Shown: positions 7,907 to 17,054 of the stretch, piece after piece
Numbering within the stretch: the first letter of the stretch is position 1
Layout: each line of letters opens with the position of its first letter
Source: Gammaproteobacteria bacterium
Lineage (GTDB): Bacteria; Pseudomonadota; Gammaproteobacteria; DSM-19610
DNA: 40,987 bases
Assembly (NCBI GenBank): GCA_030621785.1
Contig: JAUXGZ010000009.1
Location: forward strand, 1 to 40,987
Reading direction: 5' to 3'
Translations under genes and position numbers: made by a program
Notes under the pieces: generated by a model
What the model was told of the DNA's origin: nothing
What the model saw: only the letters and a program-made list of their open reading frames with translations
The model's database searches: none

Positions 7907-7989
7907 TACATTTTCCCGCAACGGGCTACACCGGAATCGCAAACCCGCAGCTGTCCCGCCGCCAGTGAAACGGCTACTATACGCCACCT

Positions 7990-8961
7990 ATGTGGATACA
8001 ACTTCTTGCTGTGGCCGGAGGGTTCGCGCTGCTGGTGTGGAGCGCCGACCGTTTCGTGGCAGGTGCCGCCGGTACCGCCCGCAACCTCGGCGTCTCACCC
8101 CTTCTGATCGGTCTGACGATTGTCGGTTTCGGCACCTCGGCGCCGGAGATTCTGGTATCTGTGGTTGCCTCACTGCAGGGCAACCCCGGACTGGCGGTCG
8201 GTAACGCCATTGGCTCCAACATCACCAACATCGGCCTGATTCTGGGGATCACGGCACTCATCGTGCCGCTGGAGGTACACTCCAGGTTAATACGCCGTGA
8301 GCTGCCGTTCCTGATCGGAACGGTTCTGCTGGCCTGGTTCCTGCTGCGCGACCTGGAGCTGGGCATGGCCGATGGGCTGATCCTGCTGTCGGGCCTCGCT
8401 ATCGTCCTGTTCTGGGTAATCTACGAAGGCCTGACCAGCCGCGGCCGCTCTGACCTCGTAGCGGAAGAATACGCCGCCGAAATACCGCAGGATCTGTCGC
8501 TGAGCCAGTCACTGTTCTGGCTACTGATTGGCCTCCTGGTGTTGTTTGCCAGCTCACGCATCCTCGTCTGGGGTGCGGTGGGCATCGCCGAACACTTCGG
8601 GGTCAGTGACCTGGTCATTGGCCTCACCATTGTTGCACTGGGCACCAGTCTGCCGGAGCTGGCCGCTTCCATTAGCAGTGCACTGAAAAACGAACCGGAT
8701 ATCGCCATCGGCAACGTCGTCGGATCCAACATGTTCAACCTGCTGGCGGTACTCGGTCTGCCCGGCATTCTCCACCCTTCAACCATTGACAAGGCGGTCC
8801 TGACACGCGATGTCCCGGTTATGTTCGCACTTACGGTACTACTGCTGTTCATGGCCCGCGGCTTCCACAAAAAAGGCCGGATCAACCGCATTGAAGCAAT
8901 GATTCTTCTGGCCGGCTATTTTGGTTACCAGAGCCTGTTATACTTCACGGCCGTGAAATAG
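7990..8961 (+). CDS. yrbG: YrbG-like sodium/calcium exchanger
   Basis: A 323-residue inner-membrane protein of the Ca2+/cation antiporter superfamily (E. coli YrbG 325). It has the expected internal duplication. The first half carries GFGTSAPEI and GNAIGSNITNIGLILG; the second carries ALGTSLPELAAS and GNVVGSNMFNLLAVLG. These are the two alpha repeats that line the ion path. About ten hydrophobic segments can be seen. Placement next to kdsD and divergent from the mla operon is as in E. coli. No clear Shine-Dalgarno precedes the ATG, and I see no convincing promoter in the 83-base divergent gap. The ion specificity is inferred from the family. Confidence 0.93.
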   Translation: MWIQLLAVAGGFALLVWSADRFVAGAAGTARNLGVSPLLIGLTIVGFGTSAPEILVSVVASLQGNPGLAVGNAIGSNITNIGLILGITALIVPLEVHSRLIRRELPFLIGTVLLAWFLLRDLELGMADGLILLSGLAIVLFWVIYEGLTSRGRSDLVAEEYAAEIPQDLSLSQSLFWLLIGLLVLFASSRILVWGAVGIAEHFGVSDLVIGLTIVALGTSLPELAASISSALKNEPDIAIGNVVGSNMFNLLAVLGLPGILHPSTIDKAVLTRDVPVMFALTVLLLFMARGFHKKGRINRIEAMILLAGYFGYQSLLYFTAVK

Positions 8962-8977
8962 CACAGCGGCCGGACAC

Positions 8978-9949
8978 ATGAACGAAAGTACTCTGAAAAA
9001 GCTGGGACTCGCCGTTCTCGAAACCGAGGCCGCGGCAGTAGAGGCACTGAAATCACGTATCGATGAAGATTTCGTGCGCGCCTGTCGCCATATGCTGGAG
9101 TGCGAAGGCCGTGTAGTAGTTATCGGCATGGGCAAGTCGGGGCATATCGGCGGCAAGATCGCGGCTACACTGGCCAGTACCGGCACTCCGGCGTTCTTCG
9201 TCCACCCCGGCGAAGCCAGCCACGGCGACCTCGGCATGATAACCGCCAGGGATGTGGTGATGGCGCTGTCCAACTCGGGCTCGACCGAGGAAATCCTGAC
9301 CATCCTGCCCATCATCAAACGTCTGAATGTGCCGCTGATCGCTCTGACTGGCAAGCCGGACTCGCCCCTGGCGCGAGCCGCTTCCGTGAACATCGATGTC
9401 AGCGTCGCCAGGGAAGCCTGTCCACTGGGGCTCGCCCCCACCGCCAGTACCACGGCTGCACTGGCCATGGGCGACGCCATGGCCGTATCACTGCTGGAAG
9501 TGCGCGGTTTTACCGAGAACGATTTCGCCCGCTCGCACCCGGGCGGCAAACTGGGTCGACGGCTATTGCTGCTGATCGACGACCTGATCCACACCGGTGA
9601 CCGGGTACCCAGCGTGCTGACCGGCACCCTGGTATGTGACGCCCTGCTGGAAATGACCAGCAAGGGCCTGGGTGCCACCGCCGTCGTGAACGCGGACAGC
9701 GAGGTGCTGGGCATCTTCACCGATGGCGACCTGCGCCGCGCCCTGGACCACAACGTGGACCTCCACACCACCGGTATCGACGAAGTCATGACTGCCGACT
9801 GTACGCTGGCGGCACCCGGCATGCTCGCCGCAGAGGCACTGCAACTCATGGATCACGGAAAGTTCAACGACCTGCTGGTCGTTGATAAGGACAAACGGCT
9901 GATCGGAGCCCTCAACATGCACGACCTGCTGCGTGCCGGTGTAGTATAA
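8978..9949 (+). CDS. kdsD: Arabinose-5-phosphate isomerase KdsD
   Basis: A 323-residue cytoplasmic enzyme that converts D-ribulose 5-phosphate to D-arabinose 5-phosphate, the first step of Kdo synthesis for LPS. The SIS domain (about residues 30-180) has VVIGMGKSGHIGGKIAAT, SNSGSTEEI and the family tail FARSHPGGKLGRRL. Two CBS domains follow (about 205-320; GIFTDGDLRRAL and FNDLLVVD). Length fits E. coli KdsD (328). It lies 16 bases after yrbG and 4 bases before kdsC, in one transcription unit. Confidence 0.95.
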   Translation: MNESTLKKLGLAVLETEAAAVEALKSRIDEDFVRACRHMLECEGRVVVIGMGKSGHIGGKIAATLASTGTPAFFVHPGEASHGDLGMITARDVVMALSNSGSTEEILTILPIIKRLNVPLIALTGKPDSPLARAASVNIDVSVAREACPLGLAPTASTTAALAMGDAMAVSLLEVRGFTENDFARSHPGGKLGRRLLLLIDDLIHTGDRVPSVLTGTLVCDALLEMTSKGLGATAVVNADSEVLGIFTDGDLRRALDHNVDLHTTGIDEVMTADCTLAAPGMLAAEALQLMDHGKFNDLLVVDKDKRLIGALNMHDLLRAGVV

Positions 9950-9953
9950 AATT

Positions 9954-10475
9954 ATGAAAGACATTATCGAGAAAGCATCTGAAATCAAACTGCTGATATT
10001 CGACGTAGACGGTGTGCTGACCGACGGCAGCCTGTTCTTCGGTGATGACGGGCAGGAATACAAGGCCTTTCACTCCCAGGATGGTCACGGCATCAAAATG
10101 CTGCAGAAACACGGTGTGCGCTGCGCCATAATCACCGGGCGCACCTCGAAGGTCGTCGAGCACCGTATGCGCAACCTGGGTATCGACCTCCTCTACCAGG
10201 GACAGGAAAACAAGCTGGAAGGCTTCGCCGATCTGCTGGCGCAGGTGCAACTGCAACCGGAGCAGGTAGCCTATGTGGGTGATGACGTGGTCGACCTGCC
10301 GGTAATGCGTAAGGTCGGTCTGGCTATAGCGGTGCAGGATGCGCACCCCTGGGTCGTCAGGCACGCCCACTGGCAGACACCGCGCTGCGGCGGCCGCGGT
10401 GCGGCCCGCGATGTATGCGAGATGTTGCTCGAGGCACACGGAGTACTGCAGCAGGAGCTGGAATCCTACCTGTGA
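9954..10475 (+). CDS. kdsC: 3-deoxy-D-manno-octulosonate 8-phosphate phosphatase KdsC
   Basis: A 173-residue HAD-superfamily phosphatase without a cap domain, acting as a tetramer in the cytoplasm. It removes phosphate from Kdo 8-phosphate to give Kdo. HAD motif I is FDVDGVLTDGSL (catalytic Asp pair), motif II is IITGRTS, and motif III/IV is YVGDDVVDLPVM. The C-terminus RCGGRGAARDVCEMLL matches the family. Its stop overlaps the GTG start of lptC (GTGA). Confidence 0.95.
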   Translation: MKDIIEKASEIKLLIFDVDGVLTDGSLFFGDDGQEYKAFHSQDGHGIKMLQKHGVRCAIITGRTSKVVEHRMRNLGIDLLYQGQENKLEGFADLLAQVQLQPEQVAYVGDDVVDLPVMRKVGLAIAVQDAHPWVVRHAHWQTPRCGGRGAARDVCEMLLEAHGVLQQELESYL

Positions 10476-11026
10476 ACACGCCTGAACGAGTTGCCGTGGC
10501 ACTGACTCTCGCGCTGGCAATCAGCAGTGCATGGCTGCTGCTGGCTACCAGCCAGGCACCGGACTCCGCTGCGCAGAATGCCCACGAGCCGACACTCTAC
10601 ATCACCTCACCGCAGTGGGACGTCCTCGACGAAAGGGGGCAGCTGAAACAGCGACTGCGGGCGGAACGCATGGAACAATGGGCTGGCGAAGACGACATAC
10701 GATTGCTGCAACCCAGGCTGTTTGCCCGGGGGGCGGACGGCTCGTCCTGGCAGGCCAGCGCCCACCAGGGTCGGTTTCACGAGATGAGCCGGCCGGCGAC
10801 GCTGCAGGGCGATGTCGTGGTGCGCAAAACCCGCCTTGCAGACGATGGGGAACTGACCCTGAAAACCGACCTGCTGCTGATCAGCACTTCCGGAGACCAC
10901 ATCGAAACCGATCTACCGGTTGTCCTCCGGACCGGTCACTGGAAATTCACCGCAGACAGCCTGCAAGCCCATTTCAACCCCGACAAAATCAAACTGGCCG
11001 GCCGGGTACGAGGCGTTCATGACTAG
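10472..11026 (+). CDS. lptC: LptC, inner-membrane-anchored LPS export protein
   Basis: A 184-residue bitopic protein with an N-terminal membrane helix (residues about 7-23, VAVALTLALAISSAWLLLA) and a periplasmic beta-jellyroll. LptC links the LptBFG extractor to the LptA bridge. The start is a GTG that overlaps the kdsC stop as GTGA. An upstream ATG in the frame (10415) would run 60 bases into kdsC and is unlikely. The 3' end overlaps lptA by 8 bases. Similarity to E. coli LptC is modest, as usual for this family, but the position between kdsC and lptA is diagnostic. Confidence 0.9.
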   Translation: MNTPERVAVALTLALAISSAWLLLATSQAPDSAAQNAHEPTLYITSPQWDVLDERGQLKQRLRAERMEQWAGEDDIRLLQPRLFARGADGSSWQASAHQGRFHEMSRPATLQGDVVVRKTRLADDGELTLKTDLLLISTSGDHIETDLPVVLRTGHWKFTADSLQAHFNPDKIKLAGRVRGVHD

Positions 11027-11576
11027 TATAGGCAGACTCTGCTTCCTGCTTGCCCTTGCAATCAGTTCCGGGCCGGTGCTGGCCTTGTCCAGCGACCGTA
11101 ACCAGCCCATGCTCATCGAGGCTGACGAGGCTGAAATCGACGACGCCAGGGGCATCAGCATCTACCGCGGCAATGTCAAGGTTACCCAGGGCACCCTGGT
11201 GCTAACCGGCCAGGAAATGACCATCATTAACAAGGATGGCGATGTAAACAAGGTCATTATGGTCGGCACGCCGGCGACCTACCGTCAACGCCCCGATAAC
11301 AAGGACAAGGATGTATTCGCAAAATCCACTCGCATGGAGTACTACCTTGACCCGGAGCGTGTAATCCTGCTCGGCCAGGCTGAAGTGGAACAGGCTGGCG
11401 ATACCATGAGCAGCGAACGGATTGAATACGACATTGTCAAGGACCAGGTAAATGCGGGCACCCGCAAACCCAACGAACGGGTGCAAGTCGTCATCCAGCC
11501 CAAACCTCGCAAGACGCCGAAGAAAACCATTCCGCAACAGCCCCCCCCGGAAGAAACACCTTCGGAATCACCATGA
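11019..11576 (+). CDS. lptA: LptA, periplasmic LPS bridge protein
   Basis: A 185-residue periplasmic protein, the same length as E. coli LptA. It has a signal peptide (residues 1-22, cleavage near VLALSS), then the OstA-like beta-jellyroll with [33 protein letters not shown] and [14 protein letters not shown]. LptA oligomers carry LPS from LptC to LptD. The C-terminal tail is Pro/Lys-rich and probably disordered. The start is the ATG at 11019, inside the end of lptC; the stop overlaps the lptB start (ATGA). Confidence 0.93.
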   Translation: MTSIGRLCFLLALAISSGPVLALSSDRNQPMLIEADEAEIDDARGISIYRGNVKVTQGTLVLTGQEMTIINKDGDVNKVIMVGTPATYRQRPDNKDKDVFAKSTRMEYYLDPERVILLGQAEVEQAGDTMSSERIEYDIVKDQVNAGTRKPNERVQVVIQPKPRKTPKKTIPQQPPPEETPSESP

Positions 11577-12298
11577 GTCGCCTGGAAGCCGTCAAACTGA
11601 GCAAAAGCTACTCGGGCCGACAGGTCGTGGACTCAGTCTCGCTGCACGTGGACAGCGGTGAGGTGGTAGGCCTGCTGGGGCCCAACGGCGCCGGCAAGAC
11701 CACGTGCTTCTACATGATCGTCGGACTGGTACCGGTCGATGGCGGCAAGGTGGCGCTGGATGAGCAGGACCTCACCAGCCTGCCCATGCACGTCCGGGCT
11801 CGCCGGGGACTCGGCTACCTGCCCCAGGAAGCCTCGGTTTTTCGCAAACTCAGCGTGGCCAACAACTTGATGGCTGTACTTGAAACGCGCAAGGACCTGA
11901 GTCGACAGGAGCGTACCGACAGGGTGGAGTCGTTGCTGCAGGAACTGCACATCGGCCACCTGTACGATCAGAAGGGGATCAGTCTTTCCGGCGGCGAACG
12001 CCGGCGCGTGGAAATCGCCCGGGCACTGGCCATGGAACCGCGCTTCATTCTTCTGGACGAGCCCTTCGCGGGCGTGGACCCGATCTCGGTCATCGACATC
12101 CAGCACATTGTGAGGCACCTGACCGAGAAAAACATTGGCGTACTGATCACCGACCACAACGTGCGCGAAACACTGGGCATCTGTGGGCGCGCCTACATCA
12201 TCGGTGCCGGCCATACTATAGCCGAAGGAACCCCGGAGCAGGTACTTGCAAACCAGAAAGTCAGGGATGTATATCTTGGCGATCACTTCAAAATGTAA
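11573..12298 (+). CDS. lptB: LptB, ATPase of the LPS exporter
   Basis: A 241-residue ABC ATPase, the same length as E. coli LptB. Walker A is GPNGAGKTT, the Q-loop region [15 protein letters not shown] is typical of LptB, the signature is [15 protein letters not shown] and Walker B is [13 protein letters not shown], with the switch histidine in [10 protein letters not shown]. It drives LptFG-mediated LPS extraction at the cytoplasmic face. It ends 117 bases before rpoN; no intrinsic terminator is visible there. Confidence 0.97.
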   Translation: MSRLEAVKLSKSYSGRQVVDSVSLHVDSGEVVGLLGPNGAGKTTCFYMIVGLVPVDGGKVALDEQDLTSLPMHVRARRGLGYLPQEASVFRKLSVANNLMAVLETRKDLSRQERTDRVESLLQELHIGHLYDQKGISLSGGERRRVEIARALAMEPRFILLDEPFAGVDPISVIDIQHIVRHLTEKNIGVLITDHNVRETLGICGRAYIIGAGHTIAEGTPEQVLANQKVRDVYLGDHFKM

Positions 12299-12315
12299 CA
12301 AAATTGCCGCTAAAC

Positions 12316-12356
12316 TCTCCACTGGCATAATAAATGCAGTAAGATAGCCGTGGAGA
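12316..12356. promoter_or_regulatory. 7-bp inverted repeat framing the rpoN upstream element
   Basis: TCTCCAC (12316-12322) and GTGGAGA (12350-12356) are perfect 7-base inverted arms. They frame the sigma-54-like element, and the right arm falls where transcription from it would begin. This could be an operator or a weak RNA stem with a long loop; the sequence does not decide. Confidence 0.35.
12323..12338 (+). promoter_or_regulatory. Candidate sigma-54 promoter upstream of rpoN
   Basis: TGGCAT and ATGCA lie with exactly ten bases between the GG and the GC, the spacing required for the -24/-12 elements. It matches the consensus TGGCAC-N5-TTGCA at 9 of 11 positions. It is 78 bases before the rpoN start and would begin transcription near 12349. 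Autoregulation of rpoN is known in several proteobacteria; activity here is inference. Confidence 0.4.
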
Positions 12357-12415
12357 AAGCAGATCGTTCACCACGAGCCGAAACTATATGAATTCAACGA
12401 GTTGTTAGCACGCGT

Positions 12416-13906
12416 ATGAAGCAATCGATTCAGCTCCGGCTTGGCCAGCACCTGACAATGACACCCCAGCTGCAGCAGGCGATCCGTCTCCTGCAGTTAT
12501 CCACACTGGAATTGCAGACGGAAGTCCAGACCGTACTGGACTCCAACCTGATGCTCGAACAGGATGAGCGCGAATCACAAACCGAGGCTGGAGCCGACAC
12601 CAGCCCCGAGGCCTCCGACAAAACCGAGGCAAATACCAGCGAAGCGGCCGAAACCACACCCGAAGCCGAATTGACCGGCACCGCCGAGACCATGCCGGAG
12701 GATCTCCCGGTAGACAGCAGCTGGGAAGACACCTACGACACCGGCGTAACCAGCTTCAGCGCACCGGCGGATGGCGATAACCGTGACTTCTTCGAGACCC
12801 ATAACAGCGGTGCCGAGACCCTGCACGAGCACCTGAGCTGGCAACTGGATATGGCACCGTTCAACGACATGGATCGCCTGATCGCCGAAGCGATAGTGGA
12901 CTCTATCAATGATGACGGGTACCTGGCGGCCTCGCTTGAGGAGCTGTTGCAGTGCCTGGATCCGGAGCCGGAACTGGAAATCGGCGTGGACGAAATCCTG
13001 GCCGTATTGCGTCGTATCCAGCACTTCGACCCCGTCGGCGTCGGCGCCCGGGAACCGGCTGAATGCGTGCTTATCCAGCTCGCCCAGCTGGATTCGGGGA
13101 CACCCTGGCTGAGGGAAGCAACCCGGCTGATTGCAGAACATGTCACGCTGCTGGGAAATCGGGACTATAATCAGATTATGCGGCGCATGAAGCTCTCGGA
13201 ATCCGAGCTTCGGGAAGTCCTGAAACTGGTCCAGTCGCTCAACCCGCGACCCGGCTCCCAGATTACGGACAGTACGCCGCAGTACGTTGTACCCGACGTA
13301 TTTGTGTTTAAAAACAAGAGCAAATGGCAGGTGGACCTGAACATAGAAGCAACACCGCGGCTGCGTATCAATAGTCATTATGCGAGTCTGGTACGACGTG
13401 CCGATAACAGCGACGACAATACTTACCTGCGTAATCACCTGCAGGAGGCTCGCTGGTTTCTCAAAAGCCTGCAGAGCCGGCACGAGACCCTGCTCAAGGT
13501 CGCACGCTGCATTGTCGACCGACAATGCAATTTCTTCGAGTACGGCGACGAAGCGATGAAGCCGCTGGTATTACGGGACATTGCAGAAACCGTGGAAATG
13601 CATGAATCGACCATCTCGCGTGTAACCACACAGAAATACATGCACACGCCACGCGGTATCTACGAATTCAAGTATTTTTTCTCCAGCCATGTTGGCACAG
13701 CCGATGGTGGAGAATGCTCTGCAACCGCTATTCGTGCCATTATCAAGAAACTGGTTGCGGCTGAAACGCCGACCAAACCCCTGAGTGACAGCAAGATTGC
13801 CAACCTGCTATCCGAACAGGGAATCAAGGTGGCTCGCCGAACCATCGCCAAATACCGCGAAGCCATGGCCATACCACCCTCCAATGAACGTAAACGCCTC
13901 GCATGA
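12416..13906 (+). CDS. rpoN: RNA polymerase sigma-54 factor RpoN
   Basis: A 496-residue sigma factor (E. coli 477). Region I is at residues 1-50 (Gln/Leu-rich, [21 protein letters not shown]), the activator-interacting part. Residues about 50-110 form an acidic, low-complexity region II linker. The core-binding domain covers about 115-300, then the helix-turn-helix ([30 protein letters not shown]), and the RpoN box [17 protein letters not shown] near the C-terminus, which reads the -24 element. It directs activator-dependent promoters, often for nitrogen and motility genes. A Shine-Dalgarno is not obvious. Confidence 0.97.
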   Translation: MKQSIQLRLGQHLTMTPQLQQAIRLLQLSTLELQTEVQTVLDSNLMLEQDERESQTEAGADTSPEASDKTEANTSEAAETTPEAELTGTAETMPEDLPVDSSWEDTYDTGVTSFSAPADGDNRDFFETHNSGAETLHEHLSWQLDMAPFNDMDRLIAEAIVDSINDDGYLAASLEELLQCLDPEPELEIGVDEILAVLRRIQHFDPVGVGAREPAECVLIQLAQLDSGTPWLREATRLIAEHVTLLGNRDYNQIMRRMKLSESELREVLKLVQSLNPRPGSQITDSTPQYVVPDVFVFKNKSKWQVDLNIEATPRLRINSHYASLVRRADNSDDNTYLRNHLQEARWFLKSLQSRHETLLKVARCIVDRQCNFFEYGDEAMKPLVLRDIAETVEMHESTISRVTTQKYMHTPRGIYEFKYFFSSHVGTADGGECSATAIRAIIKKLVAAETPTKPLSDSKIANLLSEQGIKVARRTIAKYREAMAIPPSNERKRLA

Positions 13907-13932
13907 GGCCCCGGATGAGGAGTCTTTAATCA

Positions 13933-14256
13933 ATGCAAATAAACCTGACCGGACACCACGTCGATATCACCGACTCACTGCGTAACTATGTTAGCGAGAA
14001 ATTTGAGCGGCTGGAGCGACATTTTGACCACGTAACCGACGTACACGTCATTCTGAGTGTAGAGAAACTTCGCCAGAAGGCTGAGGCGACCGTACACCTC
14101 AGCGGCAGCACGCTCTTTGCGGTCGATACCGAGGAAGACATGTATGTGGCAATTGATGGACTGGCTGACAAGCTGGACCGGCAAATCAAGAAACACAAGG
14201 AAAAAATAACCGACCATCACCGCGCTGAAGGCGCTATCAAGAAACAGATCATATAA
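13933..14256 (+). CDS. hpf: Ribosome hibernation promoting factor (short HPF)
   Basis: A 107-residue short-form HPF/YfiA-family protein that binds the 30S subunit in stationary phase and promotes inactive 100S dimers. It shows the family start MQINLTGHHVDITDSLRNYV, the central SVEKLRQKAEATVHLSG and a basic helix DKLDRQIKKHKEK. The long-form C-terminal domain is absent. A strong GAGGAG ribosome site lies 10 bases before the ATG. Placement between rpoN and ptsN is as in E. coli. Confidence 0.95.
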   Translation: MQINLTGHHVDITDSLRNYVSEKFERLERHFDHVTDVHVILSVEKLRQKAEATVHLSGSTLFAVDTEEDMYVAIDGLADKLDRQIKKHKEKITDHHRAEGAIKKQII

Positions 14257-14264
14257 AACCAGGA

Positions 14265-14299
14265 TTCCCGGACAGCGTCCTCCCGACACTGTCCGGGGA
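14265..14299 (+). other. Stem-loop between hpf and ptsN
   Basis: CCCGGACAG (14267-14275) pairs perfectly with CTGTCCGGG (14289-14297). One wobble pair and one A-U pair extend the stem to 11, with a 13-base loop. No run of T follows, so it is not a standard intrinsic terminator. It may stabilise or separate expression of hpf and ptsN. Confidence 0.5.
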
Positions 14300-14315
14300 A
14301 CACATACCTAACGTC

Positions 14316-14789
14316 ATGCAAATTTCTGAACTGCTTGATCCGGTACGCATCGGCTGCCACCAGGAGACCTCCAGCAAGAAGCGGAGCCTGGAGGTCCTCG
14401 CCGGACTGCTTGCCGACGCACTGCCGGATTTCACTGCGGGTGAGGTCTTCGACAGCCTGATCAACCGGGAAAGACTGGGAAGCACCGGTCTCGGCAATGG
14501 TGTCGGTCTGCCGCACGGACGGGTAGCCGGCCTGAAGAGGCCCGTTGCGGCACTGATCACGCTGGCGCAAGGCATTGATTTCGATGCCAGCGACCACCAG
14601 CCGGTCGATCTCCTGTTCGGCCTCCTGGTACCGGAAGATTCCACCGACGAACATCTGCAAATACTGGCTCGGCTGGCCGCCCTGTTCAGTAACGCCGGAT
14701 TCTGCAGGAAACTCCGCAGCAGCAACGACTCCGAACAGTGTTACCGACTGATCGACGCAACAGAGTCGGACCAGCCACTCAGCGCATGA
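14316..14789 (+). CDS. ptsN: PtsN, EIIA-Ntr of the nitrogen phosphotransferase system
   Basis: A 157-residue PTS EIIA type-2 domain protein. The phospho-acceptor is His67 in GLPHGRV. In E. coli, EIIA-Ntr regulates potassium uptake, nitrogen and phosphate responses through its phosphorylation state. Start ATG at 14316 has family-like MQISELLDPVRI. The stop overlaps the hprK start (ATGA). No ptsP is seen in the window, so the phosphoryl donor may be the EI/HPr pair encoded downstream. Confidence 0.95.
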   Translation: MQISELLDPVRIGCHQETSSKKRSLEVLAGLLADALPDFTAGEVFDSLINRERLGSTGLGNGVGLPHGRVAGLKRPVAALITLAQGIDFDASDHQPVDLLFGLLVPEDSTDEHLQILARLAALFSNAGFCRKLRSSNDSEQCYRLIDATESDQPLSA

Positions 14790-15730
14790 ATCCGGATGCG
14801 TCAGTCGGCAGCCTGTTCGACACCCTGCGGGAAAAACTGGAGCTGGAGTGGGCGGGCCGGCATACCGGCGAAACCCGCGTTATTAGTATCCCGGAGGATG
14901 AAAGCACCAGAACTTCGCTGGTGGGGCACCTCAACCTGATCCACCCTAACCGGGTACAGGTACTGGGTAACACCGAGATCCGTTACCTGCAGGAGCTGGG
15001 AGAAAGCTCCAGACGCGTCCTGGTAGACCAGATTTTTTCCGGTTCGACCGACCTCATCGTTTCCGGTGACAACCAGCCCGTGCCCGATGATATCCGCCAG
15101 CGCGCCGAGGCCAGTTCCACGCCCCTGTTCACCTCGCCGCAGGCAACCACCAGACTGGTTACTTATATCCAGTACTATCTGACCAACCTGTTTGCCGAAA
15201 AAATCACCCTGCATGGCGTATTCATGGAAGTTTTCAGTCTTGGCATGCTGATCATCGGCGACCCCAGCGTCGGCAAGAGCGAACTTGCCCTGGAACTGGT
15301 AGCCCGCGGTCACCGGCTGGTTGCGGACGATGCGCCGGTTTTCTACCGAACCACGCCGGATCTCCTCAACGGCCGCTGCCCGGAAATGCTGCGCGACTTT
15401 CTGGAAGTACGTGGCCTGGGTATTCTGAATATCCGCGCCATGTTCGGCGACAGCGCCATCAAACTGAATCGAAATCTGCGTCTGGTACTGCGACTCGAAC
15501 CCATGACCGAAGAGCAAATGCACCGGATCAACCGCCTGCACGGAGCGCGCACAACCCAGACCATCCTCGGCGTCGACATTCCGGAAGTCACCCTGCCGGT
15601 TGCACCGGGACGCAACCTGGCCGTGCTGGCCGAAGCTGCCGCCCGCAGCCATACCCTGCTGTTAAAAGGTTTCGACTCCAGCAAGCTGTTCGTGGAGCGT
15701 CAGGCCCGGTTTATGGAAAACGACCAGTAG
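14786..15730 (+). CDS. hprK: HPr kinase/phosphorylase
   Basis: A 314-residue bifunctional enzyme that phosphorylates and dephosphorylates HPr at Ser46 in response to metabolites. Walker A is GDPSVGKS (residues 158-165), the catalytic His is in LHGV (His143), and the family signature EVRGLGILNIRAMFG follows. The N-terminal DRTGG-like domain covers about residues 1-130. I chose the ATG at 14786, which overlaps the ptsN stop; an upstream ATG at 14738 lies inside ptsN. Its substrate site is present in the HPr encoded downstream. Confidence 0.95.
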   Translation: MNPDASVGSLFDTLREKLELEWAGRHTGETRVISIPEDESTRTSLVGHLNLIHPNRVQVLGNTEIRYLQELGESSRRVLVDQIFSGSTDLIVSGDNQPVPDDIRQRAEASSTPLFTSPQATTRLVTYIQYYLTNLFAEKITLHGVFMEVFSLGMLIIGDPSVGKSELALELVARGHRLVADDAPVFYRTTPDLLNGRCPEMLRDFLEVRGLGILNIRAMFGDSAIKLNRNLRLVLRLEPMTEEQMHRINRLHGARTTQTILGVDIPEVTLPVAPGRNLAVLAEAAARSHTLLLKGFDSSKLFVERQARFMENDQ

Positions 15731-15803
15731 CCCTCCAACATCGTGTCGATTTGCCGGCAAATGCAGGTTAACATCCGGGTACCACACTGACTGGAAACCA
15801 GCC

Positions 15804-16658
15804 TTGAAACTGATAATCGTTAGCGGACTCTCGGGATCAGGTAAAAGTGTTGCCCTGCACACGCTGGAAGACCTGGGCTACTACTGTATCGATAACCTGC
15901 CCGCCGGCCTGCTGGGCTCGCTTGCGTGCGAACTCAATGACACGGCACATCCGGTCGAACGGGTGGCAGTCGGCATCGATGCCCGCAATCTCCCGCACTC
16001 GCTACAGCGGTTCAGTGAAATCATCGACCAACTGAAACTTCAGGGCATCCAGAGTGAAATCCTGTTTCTTACCTGTGATACCGACGCTCTTCTGCAGCGT
16101 TTCAGCGAAAGCCGTCGACCACACCCGCTCCGTGACGAGCAGCTGTCACTGCCTGAAACCATCGACAAGGAACGGGCTCTGCTGGAGTCCATCGCCCGGC
16201 GGGCTGACCTGTTCATCGATACCAGTAAAATCACCGTTCACCAGTTGCGCGACCAGCTGTTGATGCGAATGGTTCCACGCGAAGAAAACCGCCTGTCACT
16301 GCTATTCGAGTCCTTTGGTTACAAACACGGCATTCCCAGCGATGCCGACTTTGTATTTGACAGCCGCTGCCTGCCCAACCCGCACTGGCAACCGTTACTT
16401 CGACCTCTGACCGGCATAGATCCGGAAGTCGCCGCCTTCCTCGACGGACAGGCGCAAGTGGTGGAAATGTATGAACAGATCAGGACGTTCCTCTCGACCT
16501 GGATCCCCGCCTTCGAACGTGACAACCGAAGTTACCTGACCACGGCTATCGGTTGTACCGGAGGGCAGCACCGGTCCGTCTACCTGGTGGAACGGCTGGC
16601 AGCTTACTTCCGGGACCAGTATCCGCTGGTGAGCATACGCCATCGGGAGATATCATGA
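15804..16658 (+). CDS. rapZ: RapZ, RNase adapter/nucleotide-binding protein
   Basis: A 284-residue protein, exactly the E. coli RapZ length. It has a TTG start followed by KLIIVSGLSGSGKSVALHTLEDLGYYCIDNLP, with Walker A near residues 8-15. The C-terminal domain carries IGCTGGQHRSVYLVERLA. In E. coli, RapZ senses glucosamine-6-phosphate, binds the small RNA GlmZ and directs it to RNase E. Whether GlmZ-like RNA exists in this organism cannot be told. The stop overlaps the next gene (ATGA). Confidence 0.95.
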   Translation: MKLIIVSGLSGSGKSVALHTLEDLGYYCIDNLPAGLLGSLACELNDTAHPVERVAVGIDARNLPHSLQRFSEIIDQLKLQGIQSEILFLTCDTDALLQRFSESRRPHPLRDEQLSLPETIDKERALLESIARRADLFIDTSKITVHQLRDQLLMRMVPREENRLSLLFESFGYKHGIPSDADFVFDSRCLPNPHWQPLLRPLTGIDPEVAAFLDGQAQVVEMYEQIRTFLSTWIPAFERDNRSYLTTAIGCTGGQHRSVYLVERLAAYFRDQYPLVSIRHREIS

Positions 16659-17050
16659 GCGTAGCCCTGCTACTGATCACCCACAGCACTATCGGCGAGG
16701 TGTTGCTGCAAAGTGCCGTTGGCGTCCTTGGCGTATGCCCCATACCGGCAGCATTCCTGCCGGCACCATCCGACTGTGACCCGCTATGTGTTCTCCATCA
16801 GGCAAAGGAAATGGCCGACGAGCTGAACGAGGGACACGGCGTGCTGGTACTGACTGACATGTTCGGCGCCACCCCGAGCAATATCGCCTGCCGCTTGCGT
16901 GAACAACGGGAAATACGCGTGGTTGCCGGCGTAAACCTGCCCATGCTGATCCGGGTCCTCAACTACCCGCGCCTGAACCTGGATGAGCTCAAGGAAAAGG
17001 CCCTTAGTGGGGGACGGGATGGCATCATGATCTGCCAGCAAAAGGCATAA
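16655..17050 (+). CDS. PTS EIIA component, mannose family
   Basis: A 131-residue EIIA-Man domain. It has the phospho-acceptor His10 in LLITHSTIGE and the conserved TDMFGATPSNIA near residue 67. No EIIB, EIIC or EIID partner is encoded nearby, so it probably acts in regulation rather than in sugar uptake, as proposed for similar incomplete PTS clusters in Proteobacteria. It starts within the rapZ stop (ATGA) and ends 4 bases before the HPr gene. Confidence 0.92.
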   Translation: MSVALLLITHSTIGEVLLQSAVGVLGVCPIPAAFLPAPSDCDPLCVLHQAKEMADELNEGHGVLVLTDMFGATPSNIACRLREQREIRVVAGVNLPMLIRVLNYPRLNLDELKEKALSGGRDGIMICQQKA

Positions 17051-17054
17051 CGCC

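Noticed and set aside
7907-7989. Promoters in the gap divergent between yrbG and the small cysteine protein gene
   Set aside because: TACTAT at 7975-7980 could be a -10 box, but it would leave almost no leader and has no -35 partner; I could not support either promoter.
11633-12328. 231-codon minus-strand frame opposite lptB
   Set aside because: It is antisense to a complete ABC ATPase and shows no independent coding signals.
12575-13525. Long open frame on the minus strand opposite rpoN (316 codons)
   Set aside because: It lies wholly antisense to a clear sigma-54 gene, has no ribosome site or recognisable domain, and has the composition of a reversed coding frame.
14265-14299. hpf-ptsN hairpin as an intrinsic terminator
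   Set aside because: The stem is strong but is followed by AACACATACC rather than a T-run.
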